From NCBI GenBank assembly GCA_014825775.1, contig MVAQ01000002.1, forward strand, positions 245,025 through 309,024: a stretch of 64,000 nucleotides of DNA, in the 5' to 3' direction. Below the pieces are notes generated by a model. It worked only from the letters and a program-made list of their open reading frames with translations. It did no database searches and had not been told where the DNA came from. This stretch comes from Krasilnikovozyma curviuscula. Its lineage: Eukaryota > Basidiomycota > Tremellomycetes > Cystofilobasidiales > Mrakiaceae. Positions 48,133 to 60,441 of this stretch are shown piece after piece (the stretch's first letter is position 1; each line of letters starts with the position of its first letter). Both the position numbers and the translations under genes were made by a program.

Positions 48133-49630
48133 TCATGCTAACACAGACAGCTTCATCAGTCGAACTTGAGGCTCAAGTGATCCTCCTTCCGAGCAGCCCC
48201 AGAAGACCTTCTTCCCAGGCAAGTTGATTTCTGGTAATACCACATCTTCCACCAGCATTTCGGAAGCTCCTAGAGAGTCCGACGCAAATTTAGCGGGCAA
48301 GGAAATGAAAGAATGTAAGAGTAATGCATACCGCATGCTTCAGTGAAAGCTAAAATTGTCTTGCTATTTCGCACTGTTGAGCAGATGAGCGCAGTGGATG
48401 AGGTGTTACGATGGAGGAGTAGTGAGAGTGTTGAGACCAGAGCTGGAATGATTGTATGATCGTATACCTGAGCAATTCAGGATAATCAGTAGCGGCTGTA
48501 AAGCAATGCAATTGAGTCATCGACACATACCACATCGGCGGCAATGATCAATTGTGGATCGATCCTAGCGAGGGATGACCGGATGCAGCTCACATGGCCG
48601 TCATCTGCAGTTGGAAGGGAGTCTTCCCAGTCTACCTTTCGGATATGAACAAGACTATCAGATTTGTTGGGAATAAAACCATCTTCAGACCAGGAAAGAG
48701 GGCCTTTTAGTTCTACACACTACTATTGCCATAAAAGAATGAGGGTAGACTTACTCAATTCGACGTTGTGCTCTAAATCTTCCAATACTTTAGAGTCTAC
48801 ATCCGTTAGCCACATGGTTTTCTTTTCTGGAGAGGGTGCAATGGAGGCAGTCGATCCCATCAACGACGCTGTAAACAAACCTAGAAACCCGACACCACTC
48901 CCCAGTTCCAAGACTCGGGTCGATTCTGCGAGGTATTGAGGGTTGAGCAGTAGAAACTCTGCTAGTCTTAATCTGTAAAGAGCACCATTAGATTATTGGG
49001 GAATTTCACAAATGTAAACAACCACCTTACGATGCCCCCCACGTTCGCAAACCCGTTGTCCCGCTCTGAATCGTCTTCTGCTCCTCCAAAAGAGTCACAC
49101 TGTCTTCCCATACTTCTGAAGAGATTGTCGACCAACGAATCGGAGGTGAAAGTGATTTCGGAGAAGGGTAGAAAAAGGTCTTGTGAGATGCTGAAGGACC
49201 GACTCCAGAATTGTAAAGCCTGAACAAGAAACTGGTCAATTAATTAGTTCTTCCAGTTAGTAAGACTGAACTTACGTTTGGGGAGGTGCCATAGCGTTCG
49301 CAATTCCCTCATAGAAGGCATCATCAACATACTGCAGCGCAAACCTGTCAGTGAAGGGTATTTGTTGTGCATGGTAGGATATCTACTCACCACATCGTCA
49401 TCACCAAGCTCCTCTACTCCTTTCTCTAGCCTCCTAATGAGCTCCTTGTAGACTTTGATCTGATATTCCTGCGCTGGTGGGAAATCGACTAACTTTGGAT
49501 TCTGGACGAGATTCTTGACCAGCCAGTCCTGGTATTTCGCCAGCAGTAGTGGGGGAGGATATTTCAGTAGTGGAATAGATTGTAGAGAGGCATACTGCAG
49601 CAAGAAAGTGTGTAGTAACTCGTGGTCCAT
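48133..49630 (-). CDS. EFM3: Protein-lysine methyltransferase, EEF2KMT/Efm3 (FAM86) family
   Basis: Efm3 methylates a lysine of elongation factor 2 in the cytosol. ATG 49630 begins MDHELLHTFLLQYASLQSIP, the FAM86-type N-terminus, followed by ELGDDDVYVDDAFYEGIANA across an intron. TIQSGTTGLRTWGAS is the family block before the methyltransferase fold, and LELGSGVGFLGLFTASLMGS is the SAM-binding motif I. TMWLTDVDSKVLEDLEHNVE is motif II and LIIAADVVYD is the D-V-x-Y-type motif. The stop is TGA 48133-48135 after LMKLSVLA. About eight introns. Other METTL21-like enzymes share the fold, but the N-terminal half points to EEF2KMT. Confidence 0.87.
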
Positions 49631-49968
49631 TTCACCTGCTCAAGAAATTTATCAGTCACTCAAATTTCTAGCATTGAAGGCGGTTCTAAGAGGGTCTTAT
49701 TGATTTGCAAAGTAAACACGTTGCTTACAATTATCTCAAGGAACTGAACAGGTGCTCGACCAAGGCTACCTCAAGCTCGCCTGCTTGGGCCACCAGGAAA
49801 AGTGGCTTAGTTGCCACTTCCAGTTCTCGAAGGGATCGTCATCTCTTACATCTTTAAGGTCGTCTTGGCCCCCCAACTGCTTCCCCAAGCCACCGTCACT
49901 TTTTCAGACAGCAACAGGAGGGTCTTCAGTCGTCTGCCCAGCGAAAGAATCGTACGACTGGTCCTTCC
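49631..49968. promoter_or_regulatory. Divergent promoter region between EFM3 and SLA2
   Basis: The 338 bp separate the proposed start codons of two divergent genes. Open frames here do not extend into the SLA2 reading frame. No specific element was recognised. Confidence 0.45.
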
Positions 49969-52900
49969 ATGGCTCCAATGTGCGTTTCCACTTGCGTCTC
50001 GCTGTCGAGCGGTCGAAACCCCGGCTGTAACTGACGGTGATCTTGCCTCTGCGATATTAGGTACGAAGAAGAGTACGAATATGGTCGTCAGAAAACGCAG
50101 AATCATCAGCCAACGAGGCCTGTAGACAAAGACAAGGCTGAGGCGGAGCTTGCTTTGAACATAAAGAAGGCCACTTCGAATGAAGAAACAGCCCCAAAGC
50201 AGAAGCATGTTCGAAGTAAGTACTTCCTCAATGTAAAGGGACTAGGGTATAGGAATAAGATGGGCTGATTCCCACCTGTGGATAGAATGTATCGTTTACA
50301 CGTGGGACTATCAGTCGTCCGTCGCTGTCTGGAACGGCATTCGTGTGCAACCTGTGCTCGCAGACGAAGTCATGACTTTCAAATCTCTCATCTTGGTCCA
50401 CAAGCTGCTACAGGAAGGACATCCAGTGGTAAGTGGAACCTCTCGTTATCCTGTGGGAACCACCAGCTGGAAAAGGGACCAATTCTCAGTTGACCTTCGC
50501 TCCCTTCGCAGACCCTCCGAGACGCACACAACCAGACTGGATGGCTCGAGACGTGCGGTAGAACGGTTGCTTCAGATGGTACAAAAGGATATGCTCCATT
50601 GATCAGAGCCTACGTCCAGTTCTTGCTCTCCAAGCTCAGATTCCACAGGCATCACAAGGACTTCAACGGCTTGTTCGAGTACGAAGAGTACGTCTCTTTG
50701 AGAGGTATTGACGATCCCAATGAAGGGTGAGTAAACCATTCTCTTTTATTTATGGAGGGCTGCTACTGATGAGCCTTCTCCTCTATAGGTATGAAACTAT
50801 TTCCGACTTGATGACCCTTCAGGACCAAATTGAGTCGTTCGAGAAGCTCATCTTCGCTCACTTCAGAGGCTCGACTAACAACGAGTGTAGAATCTCAGCT
50901 TTGGTCCCTCTTGTTAAAGAGAGTTATGGTATCTACAGATTCATCACCAGCATGATGAGAGCTATGCACCGAAGTGAGTTGCTGGTTTTGGCTTACTTTC
51001 TTGGGAGCTGTCATACGTTGCTGACTGCTTTCACCATTCTCGCCATGGTAGGAACTGATGCAATGGATGCTTTGGAACCATTGAGAGCCAGATATAACGC
51101 TCAGCACTACAACCTTAGAAAGTTCTACTACGAATGTTCTAATTTGAAGTACTTGACCGGACTCATCAACGTCCCCAAGCTTGGCCAGGTGAGTCGAACC
51201 AACATCATAGCTGGTCCACATATCTTGAAACGGTTTTGATCTTCATTTCGTCTTCTAGGAACCTCCGAATCTGCTTGACAACGGCACCGCTCCAGAGCTG
51301 CCCGACCGACCGAAGACGGCGACGGCGAAACCAAAAGATGTTCCAAAGCCTGCGCCTTCACCAATGGAATCCTCATCAGCTGCTGAAATTGCAGAACAAC
51401 AACGTATGCTGGACGAATACGAGGCCAAGCAGAAGTCACTGGTTGCTCAGCGTGAAGCCGACCAGAGGCGTCAAGCTGAGGAGCAAGCTAGGTTGGAGAG
51501 AGAACACCAAGAGCAACTGAGAATGCAACAGGAGAACGAAAGGAAGCAACAAGAAGCTTTAATGCAGCAACAGATGATGCAGCAGAGTCGAGGTAGAGAT
51601 GCTGAGTTGGAGATGCAGCTTCTCGGAATGAGAGGTCAATACGAGCGAGACCAGATGATGTTGGAACAGTACGATAGGGTGAGCATACTTTATCTCCTTG
51701 ATTGTGTCGAAGATACCTAAATTTTATCAATGATTCTCGTACAGCGTGTCAAAGCTCTCGAGACTGAATTGGGAATGATGGGAGCCAACGTCGGTCAACA
51801 ACTCCAGACGAAGGACGAACTCATCATGCAGCTCCAAGCTCAAGTCGAAGAATGGAAAGCTAAATATCAAGCTCTCGCCAAACTCTACTCTCAACTTCGA
51901 ACTGAACACTTGGACTTGTTGAACAAGAGCAAAGGTCTCAACTTGAAGGCCAACTCTGCTCAAGAAGCTATTGACCGAATGGAGAGAATGGAGAAGGAGC
52001 TGAAGGCTAAGAATGTTGAATTGGCTGAGATGATTAGAGAAAGAGATCGAAGTCGATTCGACATTGACAGAGTAAAATCTGTGAGTTAGGCAACAGCATA
52101 TTCCACACTCTTGGACGAGGCTGACGCATTTCTGTTTTCTTTTTCTCTTTCTTAGACTCACAAAGACGAGATTGACCGAATGAAGAGGGATCTCAAGTTC
52201 GCCAATGAACGTGCTGAAGACAATTCTCGCAACAAGTCGTCTGAAACCTCCAGCATGATCGCCAAGTACAACAGACAGCTCAATGAGCTCGAAGATTCTC
52301 TCAAGAGCAAGCAAATGCAGATCGATGATTTATTGAAGAAGTTGGATGATATGATGAGGTCTCACCAAGAAGAGTTGGAGGACAAGGACGCTGAACTTCA
52401 AGTTATGCAAGAAGGTTTGGATTCCACCTTAAAGGACTTGAATGACACCAAGGTCGTGAGTAAAGATCTTATTTCTGTCAAATTAACTTCTATTCTGACT
52501 CAAACCGTTGTTTCAGCTTGCCGGTGAGGGAGACGACGCGTTCACTGCTCAAGTCGACACTCTCATTCTGGATCACCGTAAAGAGCTCAACCAAATCATC
52601 GGTAAGTCTTGTAATTTCTACTCTTATATCTGTTTCTGATCTAATCTTTCGTCGTATATTCTCAGATTCTATCCTCCAAGCATGTATACAGAAAGTCGAC
52701 GCTGCGATCTACGAACTTGAATCGCCAACCCAAACAGGAAACACCAATGCTACTCCCGAGTTTACTCTCTCAATGATTGAAAAGGCCACCAACAATGCTA
52801 CCGAATTCGCCATGATCTACAACCTCTTCCTCGGTCGTAAGAAGGGCGGAACTCACGTTGATGTTATCAAGGCTGCGAACGAGCTCGCTCAGTCCCTCTC

Positions 52901-53873
52901 TGAAGTCCTCGTCAGCTCCAAGGGTATCACCAGATTCACCTCTACGGACGAAGTTTCCGACAAACTAATCAACGTCGCCAAGAACGGTGGTGATGTCGGA
53001 GCTAGGTTCTTTATGAACTTGCAGTCTTTCAACTTAGTTGGGTCAGAGGACGTAGCATTGAGGAACAATGCTCAGCTTGGTGGTGCTCTCGCAAACCTAT
53101 CCAAGTTTGTAGAAGGTCTGATTCCAAAGAAAGGTGCAGCCAAAGTAACGAATGGCGACATTGGAGATTTGGTAGAGAGGGAGATGCTTGCAGCTGCCAA
53201 TGCCATTGAAGCTGCTACCCAGCGACTTAAATCTCTAATGGCTCGTCCAAAAGACTCTGGCAGGTACAGCGCCTTGGATGTCCAAGTTCATGACGCCATA
53301 CTCGAAGCTGCTATGGCTATCACCAACGCCATTGGTAGACTCATCAAAGCTGCTACTGAATCCCAACAAGAAATTGTTGCCCAAGGCAAAGGCTCCGCGT
53401 CCGCTCAGCAGTTCTACAAGCGTAACAATCGTTGGACCGAAGGTCTCATCTCTGCTGCCAAAGCTGTCGCCTTTGCCACTACCCTACTCATAGAGAGTGC
53501 CGATGGTGTCATCTCTGGCTCACACTCTTTGGAGCAACTCATTGTTGCATCGAATGAAGTTGCAGCTGCTACTGCTCAGTTGGTTGCTGCATCTAGAGTC
53601 AAGGCGTCGTTGATGTCGAAGACACAAGAACGACTTGAACAAGCTGCTAAAGCTGTCACTGCTGCCTGTCAAGCTTTGGTTCGTCAGGTCAAAGCAATCA
53701 GTGCTAAAGAAGATGGTGTCGAGGAGGTTGACTACAAGGCGATGGCAGTCCACGAATTCAAGGTGCGGGAGATGGAGCAACAAGTCGAGATCCTCAAGCT
53801 GGAGAAGGAACTTGGAGCTGCGAGAAGCAGACTTGGACAGATGCGTAGAGCTGGCTACCATGAGGAGGAGTAG
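49969..53873 (+). CDS. SLA2: Sla2/End4 endocytic adaptor (ANTH, coiled coil, I/LWEQ)
   Basis: Sla2 (animal Hip1R) couples clathrin-coated pits, via PI(4,5)P2 binding, to actin. The likely start is an 11-nt first coding exon at 49969-49979 that joins 50061 in frame as MAPMYEEEYEYG. The ANTH domain follows: AELALNIKKATSNEETAPKQ, KHVRKCIVYTWDYQ, FKSLILVHKLLQEGHP, LLSKLRFHRHHKDFNGLFEY and FYYECSNLKYLTGLINVPKL. A very long Gln/Glu-rich coiled coil spans about 51380-52450. The C-terminal talin-like I/LWEQ (THATCH) actin-binding domain ends with RWTEGLISAAKAVAFATTLL and LVAASRVKASLMSKTQERLE. The tail MRRAGYHEEE stops at TAG 53871-53873. About ten introns. Family call is certain; only the start exon is tentative. 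Confidence 0.95.
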
Positions 53874-54140
53874 ATAACAGTTTTATGCTTACCGGTTTAA
53901 TATCTCGTGTCGCGAACCAACCCATCTAAAACTTCGCTCGATTCCATTTGCTTTTGCAGACATACCCATACGTTTCTACATGTTTGCCGGTTCCATAATG
54001 ATTACGAAATGCAACATTGTATTGATTCTAAACTTCCTCTCCGCCTTACGAAAAACTTCGGTGCCACTGGAGTTAGCAGCTCGCATTTACACGTCGCTAA
54101 ATATACGTAAGAGATACAATGCTGAGCATGCTACAGATAT

Positions 54141-56823
54141 CTAATCATATCCCGCTCCACTTCTCTTCTTGCCTCTTTTCTCCTTGAAATGCTTCTTACT
54201 GCTCTTTCCACCCGCTCGCCTGTCACCTTCAGCTGACTCAACGATGGCAAGCCTAGCTTTTCGCGCCTTCAACTCTTCTTCAGTTAGCGGATTTCCGTTA
54301 TCTGCAATCTTCCCTTGGTGCCCAAACTGTCTCGTCCTCGAGAATCCGCTTTTGCCATCCATTAGGGACGCCGTTCCTTTCGTCATTGGTCGAGAAGCAA
54401 GAACAGCATCTTCTTTGAAGAAAACGCCATCCAGAGCTCGCGCTTTGTTGGACAACGCCATCGGAGGTCGGTTGTCGGCACCTTTGGGGAATGGAGAAAA
54501 CTGATTTTCTTCGGGTGCGGTCGGCTTGACGAAAGCATCTGAGTTCTTCCCTACTCGGGTTACTGGAGCTCTCTTCTTTCCTGCAAACATGAGCTTTTGG
54601 TTCTCCCTAGATTCAGCGTTGAATTCATCCGCTTCGTGACCTGGTGGTGGGTGAGCGAAGAGGAGACGAGCATTCACGTAGTCCTTCAGCACAAAACGGG
54701 CAGCTCGAGATGTATCTGGAAGACCAAAAGACGCTCGAGTGAAACCACGAGCAACTTTAAACAAAGAGACATCGACCATCAGTAAGGAAAGACGAAATAT
54801 ACCTCGTATTTACTTACTAGCATAAGCTGACAAGAACTCTTCAGCAGTCACCATTCCAGAACCACCTTCCTCCTTTTCCTCAACTTCTATCCGGATACCA
54901 TAAGTTCCTTCAAGAATATCCCTCGGTACTCTCCTACAAATGAGTTCTACTGGTGCACTATACTCTCGCATTTGATCAATGGGAAGGACACCGTCGGTAA
55001 CAAGCTCAGCTTTTGTGGTTGCGAACTGAGGGAAGACTAAACCTGGACAATCGCAGAGTGTAATCGAGTCGGTGAATGGAAGTGTCTGGAAATGTTTCGT
55101 TTTTCCTGGTGTTGACGAGACTGAGACTCTGTGGGAACCGAGAAGAGCGTTGATGGTCGATGATTTACCGACGTTGGGATATCCAACGAGACCAACGACA
55201 AGTTTCGATGGCGGTTTGGGGTGTTGAGGATTAATGAAATCTGAGATAGCAATAGAGATTAATATGATGTCAATGTTGTTAGGGTGGTTTGAAGACTGAC
55301 CTTTGAGTTCTGGAGCTTCACTAACGAACAGCTCCTCCAGTTCCAACACGCTGAGGACTCTGGTTCTGGCTTCGTATCCCTCCTCGAGAGTCTGGGGGTC
55401 GACTTCTCTCTCGCCCATCCTCTTCACTTCCTCTTCGCCATCGGGCGCCAGCTCGTTACCTTTGACGTTCTTTGGCTGAGCAGGAAGAGCCTCCTCATCT
55501 TCCGACGACCACTCATCATCATTCAAGTCCAGCCTCTCAGCCCCCTCTTCCAGATCAGACTCTTCCTCATCGTCATCGTCTCCTTCCTCTGGGTTCTCTC
55601 TGGCGTACTTCTCAGCCTCAAGTCGATCTTCTTCGTCCTGGGCTTCCTGCGCCGCTCGAAGTGCTTCCTCTTCTTGAAGAGCAGCAGCGTTCAATGCTGA
55701 GAAGAAAGCGTATCGGACACCTTTGGAATCGAAATGATCTGCCCATTGTTTCCTAATTATCGAAACATCATGATGCAGCCAATATCAGATTAATTCAAAA
55801 CTTGGTTCAGTCTCGAGAAGATACTGGACTCACCTCTGCTTCAGAGTCAAAAGATCTGCTTTGTTGATCAGCAGCAGAGACTTTCTAAGTCCACCTCTTT
55901 CGTTCTCAGGTAACGCCCTACCCTCCACATCCAGAGTCGACACATATTCGTCCAAATCGCTGCACCGGAAGTTCTCTGGATTACGAGCATCGACAATTTG
56001 AACCACCAAATGTGACCTCTCCAAAACTCTCCACAGTTGTCTCCACACTTCTAGATTCCTTTCGAAAGCTAAGGAGCCAGGCAGAGAAGTTAGCAACTGA
56101 TCTGGCATCTCAGTCTATTGCGCGCGGGAACTTGGTACTTACGAGTCAATAGCAGGTCGTGGCCTTCACTCAACTCAGCTAGACCTCGTCTCCAGTCCAA
56201 GAATGCATCTCTCTCGCTTCTCTCCAGCTGCTGTGGAGTCATTCCTCTCTCCCAGTAAGGCCTTCTCGGAACCCTCAACTTTGAGCGCCATTTACCTTGC
56301 TTCTCCTTGAGGTCAGACTCTTCGTGTGAAGTGAGTAAATAGGGATTGGCGGAGGTTGTTGCAGAGTACGAATTTGGAGTTTCTATAATCTTGACATTTT
56401 GACGTTCTGAATGTTACCAAAAATTTAAACCGTACGTCAGTCGAGCCCAAGAGCCAAAGCTGATGCTGAGCCCTTACCAGCTGTGAAATCTGTAGCTGCT
56501 AGTTCAGCAGTGTTCAAAAATTCATCCAAATTTCCTTCGTGGGTGACAGATTTCAAAGCACCCTCAGCTTCAGTCGTATGCTGATTCAGTAACAAACACA
56601 GGTCGGGTTAACACAGAACCACGGAGCCTCAGCCAATCAGTAAAGGGATATCTATTTACCAACAAAGAGTCCACTGGAGTGCTGGCAACTTTGATTTTAT
56701 TCTTGATGATTGCTCTTCCAAGCCCGTTCACATCCTTCCTGGATCTAGGAGGCTGTATTGAAACAAATGAGTGGTCTGATGAGTTGACTGATCCCTTGGA
56801 AATAGAAGAGTCTGTTTTACCAT
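54141..56823 (-). CDS. LSG1: Large-subunit GTPase 1, Lsg1 (circularly permuted GTPase)
   Basis: Lsg1 is a cytosolic GTPase that releases the export adaptor Nmd3 from the 60S subunit. GTPase motifs occur in permuted order: LLINKADLL (G4) at about 55870, then GYPNVGKSSTINALLG (G1) at about 55150 and CDCPGL (G3) at about 55045. Upstream are RVPRRPYWERGMTPQQLERS and the dipeptide-rich acidic insert at about 55500-55690. The model starts with an exon whose only coding codon is ATG (56823-56821); splicing gives MPPRSRKDVNGLGRAIIKNK, typical of Lsg1. The C-terminus is basic and ends FKEKRGKKRSGAGYD at TAG 54141-54143. The gene lies head-to-tail with UTP11. Confidence 0.94.
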
Positions 56824-57030
56824 GATGTTATCGTTCTAGGACTTGCTTTGAGAAATAGAGTCTATGGACACTCGGTGTATGGATTTCCTCCAGAGTCGAA
56901 ACTTTTGGTCAGGTCGTGGCGCAGGACAGTCTTGTACACGAGAATCACCTCCCTTACACCGGGATGCTTCAAAGAACCAATATATCATAACAGGCTGAAA
57001 TATTACAGTGAGATCAAAGAACGCAAGCGC

Positions 57031-58379
57031 TCACTTCTTCCTCTCGCCTCTCCACTTAAATTCCCTGCCTCTCCAACCTCCCACTGCACCATCCTTTTTA
57101 TGTTCATCGTCCTCATCATCGCCTTCATCAGGCTTGCCCAGCGCTCCCCTCGTCTTTCTGACACCTCCCTTGCCCATCAACGCCTTTTGCAGTTCCAACT
57201 CTTTTTCCGCATTCCTCAGCTGAGTATCTCTCTTCAAGTGGGCAGCCAATGCATTAACAAGAGAATTCCTTGTCTTCTTTTCCTGTTTTTTCCTCTGTTC
57301 GGCAGAAAGTGTTTTCTCCTCAGATGGTTCAGCGAAAGATGAAGCAGACTTAGACTTCCTACGCTTGTTCGACGCTGGTGCTAAGATCCAACCTGATGGG
57401 CCAGCGAAAGATTCTTCTTCTTCATCCACAGGTTTCGATGGAGTTGCTGAAGTTGAGGTGGCGACGGGCGAAGATGTTGATGCTTTGGGTTGGTACTCTT
57501 TCACTAAGGAAGCGCGATAACATGTCAGCTGCGACTGCCCCAAATTGAAACGCCAAAGCTACCCACAGTCGTCATAACCATCCACAAAAACAATCTTCTT
57601 TTTCCCCGATGATCCGCTGCGGGATCTCTTACGCTCCCTCGCATTCTTGGGCACCGACTCCGATAAGAGTCCTACTTGCTTCAGAACCTCCTTTTCTTTT
57701 GCTCCTCGCTCTTCATCCATATCATCTTCCATATCTTCATCATCAGAGTCATCATCTTGTTTCGTCTCGTTTGGGTCAAGGAGCGTAGACAAATGAGCTT
57801 TCAGACGATTGATTTTCTGTTTTGGTTTCAACACAACGTTCTCTTATCAGCTTCGAAAACGAGACAAAAGAGGCAAAAAATGAATTAGTGTGGAAACTCA
57901 CGTTGACACCGATCATTCTCTGAGTACGGATATAGTTGGCATCTTGTGTCTTAAGAATTTTGACCACGTCGTTCGACAAGACTGCGTTCCCTCTCGATTG
58001 AACGTGCACACCTCCCTATCAATACCAATAAGCCATTAGCGCCCTCCAGTATAGATGAGACGGGGACTGACTAACCTCCGTCTTGGAGTTGACCATTCCA
58101 AAATAAAACTCATCCTTGTTCCTCAAGCTCGCCTTCTCCTTCAACCTCTTCAGCCTGTCCTTCTTCGAGTGGTAGTCCTTGGCTCTTTGAACATAATCCT
58201 TGTGCTTCTCTAGTAATCCAAGACGAGCTCTAGATGGTAGTTGTCCTCTTTCCTTGTGGTTTCGTCGATGCAGCGAGTCTGTGTTTGCGAAACGAGGAGA
58301 AATTTAACACCACAGGCCAAAATTTAGCTTCCAACGAAGCCAAGGAGCACCACTTACTTCGCACTGATGACCCTGCCAT
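57031..58379 (-). CDS. UTP11: U3 snoRNA-associated protein Utp11
   Basis: Utp11 is a component of the small-subunit processome in the nucleolus. The first coding exon (ATG 58379) encodes MAGSSVR and joins NSLHRRNHKERGQLPSRAR, the family N-terminus. ASLRNKDEFYFGMVNSKTE and GVHVQSRGNAVLSNDVVKIL, then DANYIRTQRMIGVN, confirm the assignment. The C-terminal half has acidic DDDSDDEDMEDDMDEE and lysine-rich segments and ends with GWRGREFKWRGERKK at TGA 57031-57033. About five introns. It is divergent from the TCD gene, with 228 bp between starts. Confidence 0.93.
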
Positions 58380-58607
58380 TTGGATACTAAAATCGATGAA
58401 AAGCAGGAAAGTGCTAGTCTGAGTGGTTGAAGCCAATTTGCTTCTGTAAATTTATTGACGCTCGGTGCAAAATCCAGATAGTGCACGCAAACGGCATTGG
58501 CCTCAAAAAGATATTTTTCGAAACGGTAAGCTGTGGCCTAGACTCTAGTTGATTTGAAGGGGATCTTTCCTCACTTTAACTCCCATACAGTGTTGTACCT
58601 TTCCCAA

Positions 58608-60308
58608 ATGGCCTCTTCGTCTTTTTCAGGGATATCTCTCCCACATATTCCAACTTTGCTCACCAACCCATCCCACAAAATGCAGATAATAGGATCAGTA
58701 GTTATAACGTCAGCTCTGACTACTAGTGCCGTACTAGCTTTCCAATCAGCTCTGCGAGCCCAGCGAACAAGCCGGCTGAAAAGGAGCGTTGGCAGGTCTG
58801 AGGCTGCTTGGGGGTCATGGTTCCGTTCGAAGTCGCTGATGGATCCCAAGGAGAAGGAAGAACAGAAGGAAGGTGAAACCGAAGGCTTGCCCTTTGAATT
58901 CAATGCTGATGGGGAGGTTTCGAAAGACGCCGAGTTCTCAGAGGAGATTATTAGGGAGCAGCTGGCGAGGAACTATGTCTTCTTGGGTGAAGATGGCATG
59001 CAGAAAGTTAGGAAAGGTAAGGTGGTTATTGTTGGGTGTGGTGGTGTAGGGTCATGGGCAGCCCTTATGCTGCTGAGATCGTAAGTCTGTACAACAACCC
59101 TCTAACTCAGTCTCGATTAAAAGCCATCTGTCTTTTCCTGTTTACCAGAGGTGTTTCAAACTTGGTCCTAATAGATTTTGACAACACAACCCTCTCGTCT
59201 CTCAACAGACACGCGTGCGCGACCCTGGCGGACGTCGGTACTCCGAAAGTGGTCGCTTGTAAATCTTACTTTGCCAAGATTGCGCCTTGGGCTAAGATCG
59301 AAATCAAGGTGGGTCTCTGGAAGGAGAGTCCTGAATGTCAAGATTGGTTAAGAGGGTGCGATTGGGTTGTGGATGCTATTGATAACATCACCACCAAGGT
59401 CAGTCGTCGTCTCACCTGCTTTAACTCTTTTTTTGGCCAGTCACAGAGATTTTTTTTCTTAGGTTCAATTGCTGAAATTCTGTCACAACGAAAAGATCAA
59501 GGTGTTTTCTAGCATGGGTGCTGGAGCCAAGTCAGACCCCACCCGCGTCCAGATTGCAGACATCTCCGCGACATCAGAGGACAGGCTTGCAAAGTCTATC
59601 AGGTACAAGCTCAAGAGTGCAGGAATCAGCAGTGGAATTCCTGTCGTGTTCTCTTCTGAGGTCCCGTCCGAGGTCAAGCTACTGCCTTTGGACGAAGAGG
59701 AGTTCCAAAAGGGAAACGTGAAAGAGTTGGGAGCTTTCGATGATTTCAGAGTGAGTCGCTGCGAACAGACTTTCTATCAGGAGAGCTATCTGACCTTAGT
59801 TCTTGCATAGGTTCGAATCCTTCCCGTCCTCGGTCCACTCCCTTCCATCTTCGGACTAACGATTGCAACCTACATCCTGCTCGACCTATCCAACAAACCT
59901 CTCAAGAACCCATTGGAGCTCAAGAATCGTAAGAAACTTTACCAAAAGATGAGCAACGATCTCAATGACCGCTTGAACGAGACAAACGGTACCGCCGGCC
60001 AACATCTCAACCTCGTCGGCATGTCAGACCAGGAGATTGGCTTCTTGTTCGAGGACCTTCACTCTAGCAGAGTCATCTTCCCTCCCTTCCTGCATCCTAC
60101 AAAACCTACTCTCATCGCGTGGGACAAGACCCAATCTGTCGGATTCACGAATTGTGTTGTAATGAATGCGAAGGATGCGGCTAGACATCACAAGGAAGTT
60201 ATTCTGGGGGATAAAACTGGTGAGGAGCTATGGGGCGAAGACACAGCAGAGAGAGTGAGGAAGGTTAGAGAGGAGGCAAAGAGGGTCCTCACATACTGGA
60301 TAGATTAG
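58608..60308 (+). CDS. tRNA threonylcarbamoyladenosine dehydratase (TcdA/Tcd1 family)
   Basis: This E1-like enzyme uses ATP to cyclise t6A37 of tRNA to ct6A; yeast Tcd1/2 sit on the outer mitochondrial membrane. ATG 58608 begins MASSSFSGISLPHIPTLLTN. A hydrophobic stretch (IIGSVVITSALTTSAVLAFQ) near residue 30 is a probable anchor. The adenylation domain has VVIVGCGGVGSWAALMLLRS (ATP site), LVLIDFDNTTLSSLNRHACA and GTPKVVACKSYFAKIAPW. CDWVVDAIDNITTKVQLLKF, VFSSMGAGAKSDPTRVQIAD and LPVLGPLPSIFGLTIATYIL follow. The end RVLTYWID is at TAG 60306-60308. Three introns. The substrate is inferred from the family. Confidence 0.92.
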
Positions 60309-60441
60309 ACAGTAACCGCAGGAGCTTATCTCAGGTAGAACTGATGTCAGCTTCTGAACTTGGACTGTTGACGCCAACCGGCCAGCGGGGAAGTAAAGTG
60401 AAATAGATATTTCATAGAGGACATTATCTTATTAAAACCTC

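Noticed and set aside
49752..50125. Open frames upstream of and overlapping the SLA2 start
   Set aside because: They are out of frame with the ANTH domain and encode no recognisable sequence.
49969..53873. SLA2 as a flank of a mating-type locus
   Set aside because: SLA2 borders MAT in many ascomycetes, but no homeodomain, HMG-box or pheromone/receptor gene is seen near it here, and the genome appears basidiomycete.
59809..59825. GGTTCGAATCC resembling a tRNA B-box
   Set aside because: It lies at an intron-exon join inside the TCD gene and no acceptor stem or A-box fits around it.
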